Shown: in pieces, positions 15,705-24,468 of the stretch
Position numbering within the stretch: position 1 is the first letter of the stretch
How the letters are laid out: every line of letters starts with the position of its first letter
NCBI GenBank assembly: GCA_002455375.1
Contig: DKKR01000010.1
Location: 79,633-110,102, forward strand
DNA: 30,470 nt
Source of the DNA: Bacteroidetes bacterium UBA6661
GTDB lineage: Bacteria; Bacteroidota; Bacteroidia; AKYH767-A; OLB10
Direction of reading: 5' to 3'
Notes under the pieces: generated by a model
Seen by the model: only the letters and a program-made list of their open reading frames with translations
The model's database searches: none
Told to the model about the DNA's origin: nothing
Translations under genes and position numbers: made by a program

Positions 15705-17153
15705 TTATCCTTTCTTAGATGCTTTTTGATTAAAACCAACAGGGCTGCCTACACGTACCATTGAACAACGGAATCCAATCCAATCCGTTGATTGTTGCTG
15801 ATCTAAAAATCTTCTTGTGCCAGGTGACATCCAATATGCTCGGTCTTTCCAAGAGCCACCTTTAATTACGTGTGCATTGTCATCAATCAATGTTGTGCCA
15901 CCCATTTTATATTCGATATTGTCAGGTTCATCTCCATCTAAATCGTTAATGTAATCTGCTTTAGTATAATTTCTGCGTGATTCATTTTCTTTTTCATCTA
16001 CTTCGCGCCATACCATACGACCAAGACTATCCTTTTCTGCATATTGACCTTCTTCATCAAGTAATGGTGTTACAAACACGTTTCCTCTATACGGATTAAA
16101 GTCATCCATGTCTTCAGGTGATAATGGGCGATAAACATCTTTAACCCACTCAGAAACGTTACCTGCCATGTTGTATAAGCCATAGTCATTTGGCAAATAA
16201 GAAAATACAGGAGCCGGACGGTCTGCATTGTCATTTAATGCACCTGCTGTTCCCATCATGTCACCACGACCTCTTTTGAAGTTGGCAAGCATTTCACCTT
16301 TATATTTTTCAGAAGAGTTTCTGACTACGTGACCATTCCAAGGGTATATTTTTCTGTCGGTAACACGTTCATAAACGGTATTGCCAATCAAGCCCAATGC
16401 TGCATATTCCCATTCAGCTTCTGTTGGAAGTTCGTAGCGGGGTAATAAGATTCCATCTTCCATACGCACATTACGTTCATCACGATTAGGGTTCAAATCC
16501 TGTAGTTTACTTTTTACTAAACCTTCATATTGTCCGGCAAGATAAGCATCTGTATTAAAGTTATCTTCGTTTACCTGAGCAGGATTAACACGCAAAATTC
16601 CTTCACGAACTAAAATCTGTTCATTTACACGGTCGGTACGCCAACTTGCAAAATCATTGGCTTGCAACCAATTTACGCCAACAACAGGATAGCGCTGATA
16701 GGCAGGGTGACGTAAATATAACTCAACCATCGGTTCGTTATAACCTAATTTACTTCTCCAAACTAATGTGTCAGGAAGAGCTTTTTTATACACTTCGGGA
16801 TAGTCGGTTCCATAAACACGATCCAACCAATAGAGATACTCTAAATAATGTACATTGGCGATTTCTGTTTCGTCCATGTAAAAAGATGAAACGGTAACTC
16901 TGCGAGGAATGTTATCCCAGTCATAAGGAATCTCTTGCTCTGTACGGCCCATGGCAAATGTTCCGCCTTCAACAAGGATTAATCCCGGACCTGTTTCCTG
17001 CTCGGTATATGGAGTAACTTCAAATCCACCATTCTTTTCGTCATTGTACTTCCATCCTGTGGTTGAAGATTTCTCTTTTTGCTTGCAAGCATTTGTTGCC
17101 ATCACTGCTAATGCAACGAAGGCAAGGGTTTTTGCATTTTTACGGAGATTCAT
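15705..17153 (-). CDS. gldJ: Gliding motility / type IX secretion lipoprotein GldJ
   Basis: A 482-residue outer-membrane-associated lipoprotein needed for gliding and T9SS stability in flavobacteria. A lipoprotein signal ends at Cys23 (MATNAC). The rest is a formylglycine-generating-enzyme/sulfatase-modifying-factor fold: LVEGGTFAMG, DETEIANVHY, LPTEAEWEYAA, NMAGNVSEWVKD, KGGSWKDRAYWMSP and WIGFRC. The pair of catalytic cysteines of true FGEs is absent between KGGSW and GFRC, so it should be structural. GldK is the nearest alternative; the neighbourhood (porU, porV, murF) favours GldJ. It starts 41 bp after the porP-type gene on the same strand and is closed by a strong terminator. Confidence 0.88.
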   Translation of the reverse strand: MNLRKNAKTLAFVALAVMATNACKQKEKSSTTGWKYNDEKNGGFEVTPYTEQETGPGLILVEGGTFAMGRTEQEIPYDWDNIPRRVTVSSFYMDETEIANVHYLEYLYWLDRVYGTDYPEVYKKALPDTLVWRSKLGYNEPMVELYLRHPAYQRYPVVGVNWLQANDFASWRTDRVNEQILVREGILRVNPAQVNEDNFNTDAYLAGQYEGLVKSKLQDLNPNRDERNVRMEDGILLPRYELPTEAEWEYAALGLIGNTVYERVTDRKIYPWNGHVVRNSSEKYKGEMLANFKRGRGDMMGTAGALNDNADRPAPVFSYLPNDYGLYNMAGNVSEWVKDVYRPLSPEDMDDFNPYRGNVFVTPLLDEEGQYAEKDSLGRMVWREVDEKENESRRNYTKADYINDLDGDEPDNIEYKMGGTTLIDDNAHVIKGGSWKDRAYWMSPGTRRFLDQQQSTDWIGFRCSMVRVGSPVGFNQKASKKG

Positions 17154-17194
17154 TTTTACGTATTTGGAAACTTTATATGGTTTTTGTCATTAAA

Positions 17195-18193
17195 CTAAAA
17201 TGTGGGGCAACTTATTGCCTTGAACCGTTTTTTCTTTGGACGGCATTCAAACTGCAAACCTAAAGAAATTTCATGAGATCCGGCAGTAACATTGTTATTT
17301 AATTTAGAAACGGTAACATCATAGGAATAACCGAACTTAAACATGTCTTTTTGTAACCCGATGAGGGCAATGAAACTGTCGCTCGACAGGAATTTTTTAC
17401 CTGTATAGCCTCTATACCACAAACCACCAACTATTGGCGACTTGATGACATAAAGACCAAAGTTAAGTTGGTTAAATCCTTGTTGTTGCTGATACAGAAA
17501 GTTTGGAGAGATGAAAGTACCTTCCAATTTGCCTCTATAAGTTGAAGCGCCTTTTAATGGTAATAACGCACCAACGTGTGCTGTATATTTTCTTGGTAGC
17601 GGACTTGAACCCTCAACAATAAATGCCTGATCGGGCTCTGTAATATGATGAACAGCAAAGCCGCCATAAACTTTAGAGCTGTAGCCTATAACACCGGCAG
17701 AAAAATCAGCAAAACCTCGTTTTTCGGCAGGACGTACTTCTTGTGTTTCGAACACATAACCATAGCGTGGATCAATCATATCGCCAAAGGTCAGTTTGTC
17801 CCAGTCTAATTTTTCCTGAACATAGGTAGCTTGAAGACCTGCACGAATAGAGAAATTTCTTGAAATGTTTAAGTTATAGGAATAGATACCGGAGAAATTG
17901 GTAGTATTTAGTGTTCCGTTACCTGCTTTGTCATTCATAATGATTAAACCTAATCCACCGGAGAGTGCTTCAACATGCTGATCGTATGAGGCACTTAAGG
18001 TGATGAATGTTTTATTTAACCCCGGCCATTGGTTACGATAGTTCAATGCCAGTCGTGGACAACGAACCGAGCCGGCAAAAGCTGGATTCAGATAAATCGG
18101 ATTGGCATAAAACTGCGAAAACTGCGGGTCCTGGCCAAAACAAATAGCTAACTCCAGGCTGATAATCATGGTAAGTACAATACGCTTAATCAT
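17195..18193 (-). CDS. Type IX secretion PorP/SprF family outer-membrane protein
   Basis: A 332-residue outer-membrane beta-barrel of the PorP/SprF family. It has a signal peptide (cut near CFGQ) followed by the family signature QDPQFSQFYANPIYLNPAFAG and YRNQWP. Later features are ASYDQH, GLGLIIMNDKAG, and a basic Cys-containing end (KKKRFKAISCPTF). In characterised systems PorP/SprF proteins interact with PorE-like periplasmic proteins and the gliding machinery or support secretion of particular adhesins. Genomes usually carry several paralogues, so the specific one cannot be named. It is first in a likely porP-gldJ operon with its own good promoter. Confidence 0.9.
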   Translation of the reverse strand: MIKRIVLTMIISLELAICFGQDPQFSQFYANPIYLNPAFAGSVRCPRLALNYRNQWPGLNKTFITLSASYDQHVEALSGGLGLIIMNDKAGNGTLNTTNFSGIYSYNLNISRNFSIRAGLQATYVQEKLDWDKLTFGDMIDPRYGYVFETQEVRPAEKRGFADFSAGVIGYSSKVYGGFAVHHITEPDQAFIVEGSSPLPRKYTAHVGALLPLKGASTYRGKLEGTFISPNFLYQQQQGFNQLNFGLYVIKSPIVGGLWYRGYTGKKFLSSDSFIALIGLQKDMFKFGYSYDVTVSKLNNNVTAGSHEISLGLQFECRPKKKRFKAISCPTF

Positions 18194-18288
18194 AGTTCAT
18201 TTACTTTTCAAACTTAATTTTATACGTATAGTACTAAAATAGTTACAATTCTGCACGAATATATTGGTGGTTAAAAATCTAATCGGAA

Positions 18289-18320
18289 CAAAGTTAGGCA
18301 TTAATTATTTTAATATCAAA
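18289..18320 (-). promoter_or_regulatory. Promoter of the porP-gldJ unit
   Basis: On the minus strand TTTG (18320-18317), 20 nt, TAACTTTG (18296-18289): a full match to the Bacteroidota consensus and the same -7 octamer as the sigma gene promoter. The leader to the porP ATG is about 90 nt and contains a perfect 10-bp palindrome, TATACGTATA, at 18221-18230. The 206-bp divergent gap 18194-18399 has no gene. Confidence 0.6.
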
Positions 18321-18374
18321 CAAAATAAAATCCAATATTGCATGTTTCATACATGTTGTATTGTTCGAGAAACA

Positions 18375-18382
18375 TATTTTTG
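18375..18382 (+). promoter_or_regulatory. Possible -7 element of porU
   Basis: TATTTTTG matches TAnnTTTG exactly and ends 18 bp before the porU ATG at 18400. There is no well-spaced TTTG -33 partner; a TTG at 18356-18358 is only 16 nt away. Confidence 0.35.
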
Positions 18383-18399
18383 AACCCAATTACCAAAAA

Positions 18400-21300
18400 A
18401 TGAAAAGTTTTTTCACACTATTTTTTTTAATAGGATTGACAGGTGTTGCTGTTGCGCAACAGGATGAATCAATAAAACGCACTTATTCCATAGATTGGCG
18501 CAGTAATGTTGTATTGAATGGCGAAGACAGGCTGAATTTTACCAATTGTTTTTATAAACAGGACAGCAAGATGCCCTATTTCTCTACCGGTCTGCCATTA
18601 GCGGATATTACTAAAGTCGCAGAAGTAAGTATTGAAAACCCTGTTTATGAGCCATTAATTAGTAATAATACGATTGATGCTTCATCGGAAATACTTCCGG
18701 AAACAAAGCTTTCTTACTTTAAAGGTAAACCTTCTTTGTATATTGAGTTTGTACCTGTAAGAAAAAATGCTGTTACAGGGCAAACAGAAAAATTAGTTGC
18801 ATTTAATCTTAAGGTGACATCGGGCCAACAGAGTCAAAAAATTGGAGCTGTCTCAACACAAGTTTATGCGGCAAATTCTGTGCTGGCTTCTGGCGAATGG
18901 TATAAAATTTCAGTTACAGAGGATGGAGTTTATAAAATCACTTACAGTTTTTTAAAAGACCATTTAAAAATTGATTTGTCTGCTTCCTCACCTCAGTCAT
19001 TCAGATTATTTGGCAATGGCGGTGGTATTTTACCTTTATTAAACTCTCAGTTTAGATATGATGACTTGCAGGAAAATGCTGTATTTGTAAATGATGGAGG
19101 TACAGCAGGAAAATGGGATGATCAGGACTATGTTTTATTCTATGGACAGTCACCGGTACAGTGGTACTATAATTCATCGCAGAACAGATATTACCATCAG
19201 GCAAATTATTATTCCGATTCCACATTTTATTTTATTACGTTTAATGGAGGAACCGGAAATCCTAAAAGAATTCAGCAATCGGCATCATTATCAGTGACAC
19301 CTGACTTTGTTGTAAACAGTTTTGATGATTACCAATATCATGAACTAGATAAAACAAATTTTGTCAAATCGGGACGCGAATTTTATGGTGAGTCATTCGA
19401 CATTAACCTGAATCAGACATTTTCATTTAACTTTCCAAACATTCTGCAACAAACGGTGACTATAAAAACAGTGTTTGCAGGTCATTCTCCCGGTGTTACC
19501 AGTTCGGCTTCAGCACGCTATCAAAATATAACCTTGTTTTCGGGTACTTACACAACCGGTTCACAATATACAGATGATTATGCAATGGAGCGAACCACAA
19601 CTTCAACATTCTTGCCTTCTGCCGGTGATGTCGTGAATATTGATTTTACATTTACTCCGGCAAACACAGAGTGTATTGGCTTTTTAAACTATATAGAATT
19701 ATTGGCAAAGCGTGCACTTACATTTGCAGGTAATGGTACTACTGATCAGATGTTTTTCCGCAGTATGGAATCTTCAGGTCTCGGAAAAACTGCACAGTTT
19801 AATATTGCATCAGCGCCTGCATCAATGACGGTATGGAATATCACGGACAGAATAAATGTCAGACAACAATTGCACAATAATGGTTCGTATATTACACAGG
19901 TTGACAGTACACAGCAATTTATAGCTTTTGGCGGAAATAATTTCTTAACACCCGGAGCCATTGGCGCAGTGGCGAATCAAAATTTACATTCATTGCCTCA
20001 AGCCGATTTAATTATTGTAACACATCCATTATTTGAAGATCAGGCAAACCGGATTGCAGATATGCACAGAACCTTGGACAATATGTCTGTGAATGTTGTG
20101 AGAACAGATTTGATATATAATGAATATTCTTCAGGAGCACAAGATATTGCAGGCATTCGCAATTTTGTAAAAATGTTATATGACAGAGGAATAAATAATG
20201 GAACGGAGCCAAAATACCTGCTTTTGTTTGGTGATGGTTCTTATGACAACAAATACCGCAGACCTAATAACACTAATTTTATTCCAACTTTTGAATCTGA
20301 AAACTCTTATTCGTTTTTAAGTTCATTTGTTGCTGACGATTTTTATGGTTTAATGGATGACAATGAAGGGTTATGTTCAAGTAACGAAAAAATTGATATT
20401 GGTGTAGGTCGGATCATTGCACAAAACATCAGCGAAGCCAAAACCGTTACAGATAAAACAATCCAATATGCATCATTACCACAGAACAGTGGTTGTCCCG
20501 GTTGTGATGGCAGTGGAGGAACTTTAGGCGACTGGCGCAATGTAGTAACATTTATAGCAGATGATGAAGACGGGCCTATACATGTGCCACCAGCCGAATC
20601 GTTTGCCAATTATTTAAATACCAATCATAAAACATATAACGTTGATAAAATTTATCTGGATGCTTACAAACAAATATCAACCCCGGCAGGTCAGCGTTAT
20701 CCTGATGTGAATGATGCTATAAATAAGCGTGTCAATAAAGGTTCGTTGATTATTAATTATGTAGGTCATGGAGGCGAAACCGGATGGGCAGAAGAGCGCG
20801 TACTTACTAATGATGATATTAACTCATGGACAAATATTAATAAACTACCGGTATTTATTACAGCCACTTGTGAGTTTAGCCGATGGGACGATCCTGCAAG
20901 AACATCATCAGGCGAAAAAATATTATTGAGCGCTACCGGTGGTGGTGTGGCTTTATTTTCTACCACACGCCTGGTATTTGCCAGCAGCAACGAAGTCCTG
21001 AACAGAGCCTTGATAAAGTTTATGTTTGATGATCCAACTTATCGTTTAGGTGATATAATGGTAGCCAGCAAAACCGATCCGGGAAATCTAAATCTGAATA
21101 CACGTAATTTTAGCTTGCTTGGTGATCCTGCGTTAAGATTACATTATCCTAAATTCAACATTGAGGCTACACAAATAAACACGCAACCAATTATTGCACT
21201 AAACGACACTTTAAGCTCGTTAGAAAAAGTGACCATAGCCGGAAGAATTGTTAAAGGTGGGCAACTTCAGTCTGATTTTAATGGGTTTATGTATCCAACA

Positions 21301-22227
21301 GTTTATGACAAAGCTTCAAGCATTACCATGTTGCGCAATGATGCATCAAGTCCTAACATAACATTTAAGCTTCAGAAAAATATTTTGTATAAAGGGAAAG
21401 CTACAGTAAAAAATGGTGAATGGTCGTTTACTTTCATTGTGCCCAAAGATATTTCCTATCAGTTTGGTTTAGGCAAGCTAAGTTTTTATGCTGAAAATGG
21501 AGTAGAAGATGGTGCAGGATATTTCGATAGTATAGTGGTTGGTGGTTCGTCTGCAAATATTATTTCAGAAACAGATGGACCCGGTATAAAGCTGTACCTT
21601 AATGATGAACGCTTTGCATTTGGTGGTACAACCAATGAAAAGCCAACAATTGTATGTTTGCTCTCAGATTCAACAGGTATCAATACTGTTGGTAATGGTG
21701 TTGGGCATGACATCACTGCAATAATTGATGGTAAGGTTGACCCCGTTTACGTACTCAATGATTATTATGAAGCAGATTTAGACAGCTATTCCAGTGGAAG
21801 AGTGGCCTATCCGCTATCAAAACTTTCTGAAGGAAGACACACACTTAAAGTAAAAGCATGGGATATCCTCAACAATTCAAGCGAAGCTTATACAGAATTT
21901 GTTGTGGCTTCGGATGCATCATTAGCACTGAAACATGTTTTAAATTACCCCAATCCTTTTACTACACATACACAGTTTACATTTGAATACAACAAGCCTT
22001 GTGAAGACTTAGAAGTTCAGGTTCAGATTTTTACCATTTCGGGTAAATTGGTTAAAACAATTTCTAAAAAGATAATTACTCCGGGTACAAGAATTGATGA
22101 TTTAACTTGGGATGGTCGTGATGACTTTGGCGACAGAATTGGCCGTGGAGTATATATTTACAGAGTAAAACTCAATACAGCAGATGAGTCGGCTTCAGAG
22201 ACGCAAAAACTGGTGATTCTTAAATAG
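18400..22227 (+). CDS. porU: Type IX secretion sortase PorU (C25 gingipain-like peptidase)
   Basis: PorU sits on the cell surface, removes the C-terminal signal of T9SS cargo and links cargo to a surface anchor. This 1275-residue protein has a signal peptide (MKSFFTLFFLIGLTGVAVAQ), a long N-terminal beta-rich part, and a C25 peptidase domain (about 535-910). The catalytic His790 lies in YVGHGG and Cys824 in ATCEFSRWDDP, 34 residues apart. After the peptidase come beta-sandwich regions and a C-terminal T9SS-type domain (about 1185-1275, starting near LNYPNPF). I start at the ATG at 18400, not an upstream in-frame TTG at 18361, because the signal peptide begins there. porV follows after 126 bp. 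Confidence 0.94.
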   Translation: MKSFFTLFFLIGLTGVAVAQQDESIKRTYSIDWRSNVVLNGEDRLNFTNCFYKQDSKMPYFSTGLPLADITKVAEVSIENPVYEPLISNNTIDASSEILPETKLSYFKGKPSLYIEFVPVRKNAVTGQTEKLVAFNLKVTSGQQSQKIGAVSTQVYAANSVLASGEWYKISVTEDGVYKITYSFLKDHLKIDLSASSPQSFRLFGNGGGILPLLNSQFRYDDLQENAVFVNDGGTAGKWDDQDYVLFYGQSPVQWYYNSSQNRYYHQANYYSDSTFYFITFNGGTGNPKRIQQSASLSVTPDFVVNSFDDYQYHELDKTNFVKSGREFYGESFDINLNQTFSFNFPNILQQTVTIKTVFAGHSPGVTSSASARYQNITLFSGTYTTGSQYTDDYAMERTTTSTFLPSAGDVVNIDFTFTPANTECIGFLNYIELLAKRALTFAGNGTTDQMFFRSMESSGLGKTAQFNIASAPASMTVWNITDRINVRQQLHNNGSYITQVDSTQQFIAFGGNNFLTPGAIGAVANQNLHSLPQADLIIVTHPLFEDQANRIADMHRTLDNMSVNVVRTDLIYNEYSSGAQDIAGIRNFVKMLYDRGINNGTEPKYLLLFGDGSYDNKYRRPNNTNFIPTFESENSYSFLSSFVADDFYGLMDDNEGLCSSNEKIDIGVGRIIAQNISEAKTVTDKTIQYASLPQNSGCPGCDGSGGTLGDWRNVVTFIADDEDGPIHVPPAESFANYLNTNHKTYNVDKIYLDAYKQISTPAGQRYPDVNDAINKRVNKGSLIINYVGHGGETGWAEERVLTNDDINSWTNINKLPVFITATCEFSRWDDPARTSSGEKILLSATGGGVALFSTTRLVFASSNEVLNRALIKFMFDDPTYRLGDIMVASKTDPGNLNLNTRNFSLLGDPALRLHYPKFNIEATQINTQPIIALNDTLSSLEKVTIAGRIVKGGQLQSDFNGFMYPTVYDKASSITMLRNDASSPNITFKLQKNILYKGKATVKNGEWSFTFIVPKDISYQFGLGKLSFYAENGVEDGAGYFDSIVVGGSSANIISETDGPGIKLYLNDERFAFGGTTNEKPTIVCLLSDSTGINTVGNGVGHDITAIIDGKVDPVYVLNDYYEADLDSYSSGRVAYPLSKLSEGRHTLKVKAWDILNNSSEAYTEFVVASDASLALKHVLNYPNPFTTHTQFTFEYNKPCEDLEVQVQIFTISGKLVKTISKKIITPGTRIDDLTWDGRDDFGDRIGRGVYIYRVKLNTADESASETQKLVILK

Positions 22228-22249
22228 AAACCTTTTTTATTTTTTATCG

Positions 22250-22257
22250 TATATTTG
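22250..22257 (+). promoter_or_regulatory. Possible -7 element of porV
   Basis: TATATTTG (exact TAnnTTTG match) in the porU-porV gap, with no clear -33 partner. It would give porV its own transcript with a leader of about 90 nt, similar in length to that of the porP gene. Confidence 0.35.
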
Positions 22258-22353
22258 CCAGCCGCTTCTTAAAAGTAACAGCGTAAAATAAAAACCACTT
22301 ATTGTCGTTATTCAAACTTAGCTTTTAAAACTTATTACTGAATTATTTTATAC

Positions 22354-23556
22354 ATGAGATATAAATTGTTATACGGTGCTTTATCATTAGCAGTACTTGC
22401 AATACAAAATCAGGCATCTGCACAGAATGATAAGGCCAACCTATTAGGTCAGATTAATACTATTACAACAGCAGTTCCATTTCTGATGATTTCTCCTGAT
22501 GCCCGTGCCGGTGGTATGGGTGATGCCGGGGTTGCTTCCTCAGCAGACGTTAACAGTATTCATTGGAATCCTGCCAAGCTGGTGTTTGCAGAAAAAAAGA
22601 TGGGTGTCGGAATTTCTTACACACCCTGGTTACGAAAATTAGTACCGGATATAAATCTGGCTTATGTAAGTTTTTTCACCAAGCCTAATGATGTTTCTGC
22701 TATTGGAGCTTCGTTACGTTATTTTTCTCTTGGAAATATTGACTTTACTTCTGAAACTGGCGATCCAATGGGATCATACAAGCCCAATGAATTTGCTGTT
22801 GATGTAGCTTACTCTCGAAAATTGGGAGATGAATTTAGTGGAGGTATAGCACTTCGTTATATCCATTCCAGCCTTACAGGAGGTATCACAGTAGGCGGTA
22901 ATGCAACAAAAGCAGGAAACTCTGTTGCAGCCGATGTTTCATTCTTCTATAAAACAAATCTGGAAATTTCAGGAAAAGATGCAGAGTTCGGTGCAGGTTT
23001 AGCCATTACAAATATTGGTTCAAAGATGTCTTATACAGATAAAGGAACTAAAGATTTTATTCCTATTAATCTGCGTTTAGGGCCTTCTTTGAAGATAAAG
23101 CTCAACGACTATAATGAGTTGGCATTTTTGGTTGATTTCAATAAACTTTTGGTACCAACGCCACCGGTTTATTCTGATTCCACAATTGCCGGTGAAGAGA
23201 ACCCGATTATTTTTGCAGGAAAAGATCCTAACGTAGGTGTGGCACAAGGCATATTTCAATCTTTTGGTGATGCGCCAGGAGGAGGAAAAGAAGAGTTGCG
23301 AGAAATTAATATTGCCGGAGGGTTGGAATATTGGTATGATAAACAATTTGCATTTCGTGCAGGTTATTTCTACGAGAATAAAACAAAAGGCAACAGAAAG
23401 TATTTTACTTTAGGTATAGGTTTACGCTACAATATTTTCGGACTTGATTTTGCTTATCTTATTCCAACAGAGCAGCGCAATCCATTAGAAAATACTTTAC
23501 GTTTTAGCTTGTCATTCAACTTTGATTCAATCAAAGGAAGTGACAGTAACGAATAA
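22354..23556 (+). CDS. porV: Type IX secretion outer-membrane protein PorV
   Basis: PorV is a FadL-like outer-membrane beta-barrel that collects cargo from the T9SS translocon (SprA) and delivers it to PorU. The 400-residue protein has a signal peptide cut after ASAQ. It then has the family signature PFLMISPDARAGGMGDAGVA, SIHWNPAKL and GISYTPWLRKLVPDINLAYVS. It ends in a barrel strand with an aromatic-rich pattern (LRFSLSFNF). It follows porU in the order expected for these partners, and ispF begins 3 bp after its stop. Confidence 0.95.
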   Translation: MRYKLLYGALSLAVLAIQNQASAQNDKANLLGQINTITTAVPFLMISPDARAGGMGDAGVASSADVNSIHWNPAKLVFAEKKMGVGISYTPWLRKLVPDINLAYVSFFTKPNDVSAIGASLRYFSLGNIDFTSETGDPMGSYKPNEFAVDVAYSRKLGDEFSGGIALRYIHSSLTGGITVGGNATKAGNSVAADVSFFYKTNLEISGKDAEFGAGLAITNIGSKMSYTDKGTKDFIPINLRLGPSLKIKLNDYNELAFLVDFNKLLVPTPPVYSDSTIAGEENPIIFAGKDPNVGVAQGIFQSFGDAPGGGKEELREINIAGGLEYWYDKQFAFRAGYFYENKTKGNRKYFTLGIGLRYNIFGLDFAYLIPTEQRNPLENTLRFSLSFNFDSIKGSDSNE

Positions 23557-23559
23557 ATT

Positions 23560-24039
23560 GTGAATTTCAGAGTTGGTTTTGGTTTTGATGTTCATCAGTT
23601 AGAGCCGGGCATACCATTTTTTTTAGGTGGTGTACGCATAGAACATCATCAGGGGGCTAAAGGACATAGCGATGCTGATGTAATTATTCATGCTATTTGC
23701 GATGCCCTACTTGGAGCAGCAGCACTCGGTGATATAGGCAAACATTTTCCTGATACCTCAAATGAATTTAAAGGAATAGATTCTTCAATTTTATTGGCAA
23801 AAGTTGTTTCAATATTAAAAGAAAAGTCAATAGCAATTGGTAATGTTGATGTGAGCGTAGTATTGGAGAAACCTAAAATTGCTCCTTATATTCAGGCAAT
23901 GAGAGAGAAATTAGCTTCAGTAATGCAAATTGACCTAGATTGTGTTTCAATTAAGGCAACTACCAATGAGAAAATGGGTTTTGTTGGTCGTGAAGAAGGT
24001 GTAGCAGCCTATGCAGTTGCGCTGATTAACCGGCAGTAA
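23560..24039 (+). CDS. ispF: 2-C-methyl-D-erythritol 2,4-cyclodiphosphate synthase
   Basis: Cyclises CDP-ME 2-phosphate in the non-mevalonate isoprenoid pathway. The 159-residue length is normal. The metal ligands are in place: Asp10 and His12 in GFDVH, His44 in VIIHAICDALLGA; GHSDAD and KATTNEKMGFVGREEG are also family hallmarks. The start is GTG at 23560, only 3 bp after the porV stop; there is no ATG before the first conserved strand, so translation is probably coupled to porV. The last 14 bp overlap the end of the truncated-haemoglobin gene on the opposite strand. Confidence 0.95.
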   Translation: MNFRVGFGFDVHQLEPGIPFFLGGVRIEHHQGAKGHSDADVIIHAICDALLGAAALGDIGKHFPDTSNEFKGIDSSILLAKVVSILKEKSIAIGNVDVSVVLEKPKIAPYIQAMREKLASVMQIDLDCVSIKATTNEKMGFVGREEGVAAYAVALINRQ

Positions 24040-24439
24040 GACTAAAATTCTGAGGATCATTACCGCGTTCTGATTCTATTTTGTAATAAAAGACTTCTGC
24101 AATTTTTCCCGCTCTTGTTTTTGCTGTATCTGCATTTCTGCCTTCAAACAAACTATCTACTGTAACTTCAAATAATTTTAACCAGTGTTTGAAATGCTTC
24201 ATTTCTATAGGTAGCTGTCTGTGTGCTTCAAATGCACTACCATTGTATAACGGTTCGTTGAAAAGAATACTACGCCAGAAACCATACATCTTTTTCAGAT
24301 GTTCGGGCCAGCGGTCTTGTATGTTGTTGTTGAAAATCGGACCCAATAAATCATCTTCACGAATAGCACTGTAAAATGTATCAACCATTAATACTACATC
24401 TTCAGGTGTAAGTATGTCATGTTTTTTATCAGTATTCAT
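24026..24439 (-). CDS. Group III truncated haemoglobin
   Basis: A 137-residue haem protein of the 2-over-2 globin fold. Group III features are VDTFYSAIREDDLLGPIF (with the distal-side B10 Tyr23), KMYGFWRSILF, and AHRQLPIEMKHFKHWLKLF, in which His73 is the likely proximal haem ligand. Relatives such as Campylobacter Ctb are linked to oxygen handling and nitrosative stress, but the function here is not known. It is the last gene of the dapD-led cluster, 29 bp after the exonuclease/GIY-YIG gene. It overlaps ispF tail to tail. Confidence 0.9.
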   Translation of the reverse strand: MNTDKKHDILTPEDVVLMVDTFYSAIREDDLLGPIFNNNIQDRWPEHLKKMYGFWRSILFNEPLYNGSAFEAHRQLPIEMKHFKHWLKLFEVTVDSLFEGRNADTAKTRAGKIAEVFYYKIESERGNDPQNFSLTAG

Positions 24440-24468
24440 TTTTTTGAATTTTCTTCTGCTGTAACTTC

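Noticed and set aside
18361..18399. In-frame TTG start adding 13 residues to PorU
   Set aside because: The ATG at 18400 begins a textbook signal peptide; the extra residues would precede it with charged, non-signal sequence and would include the -7 element.
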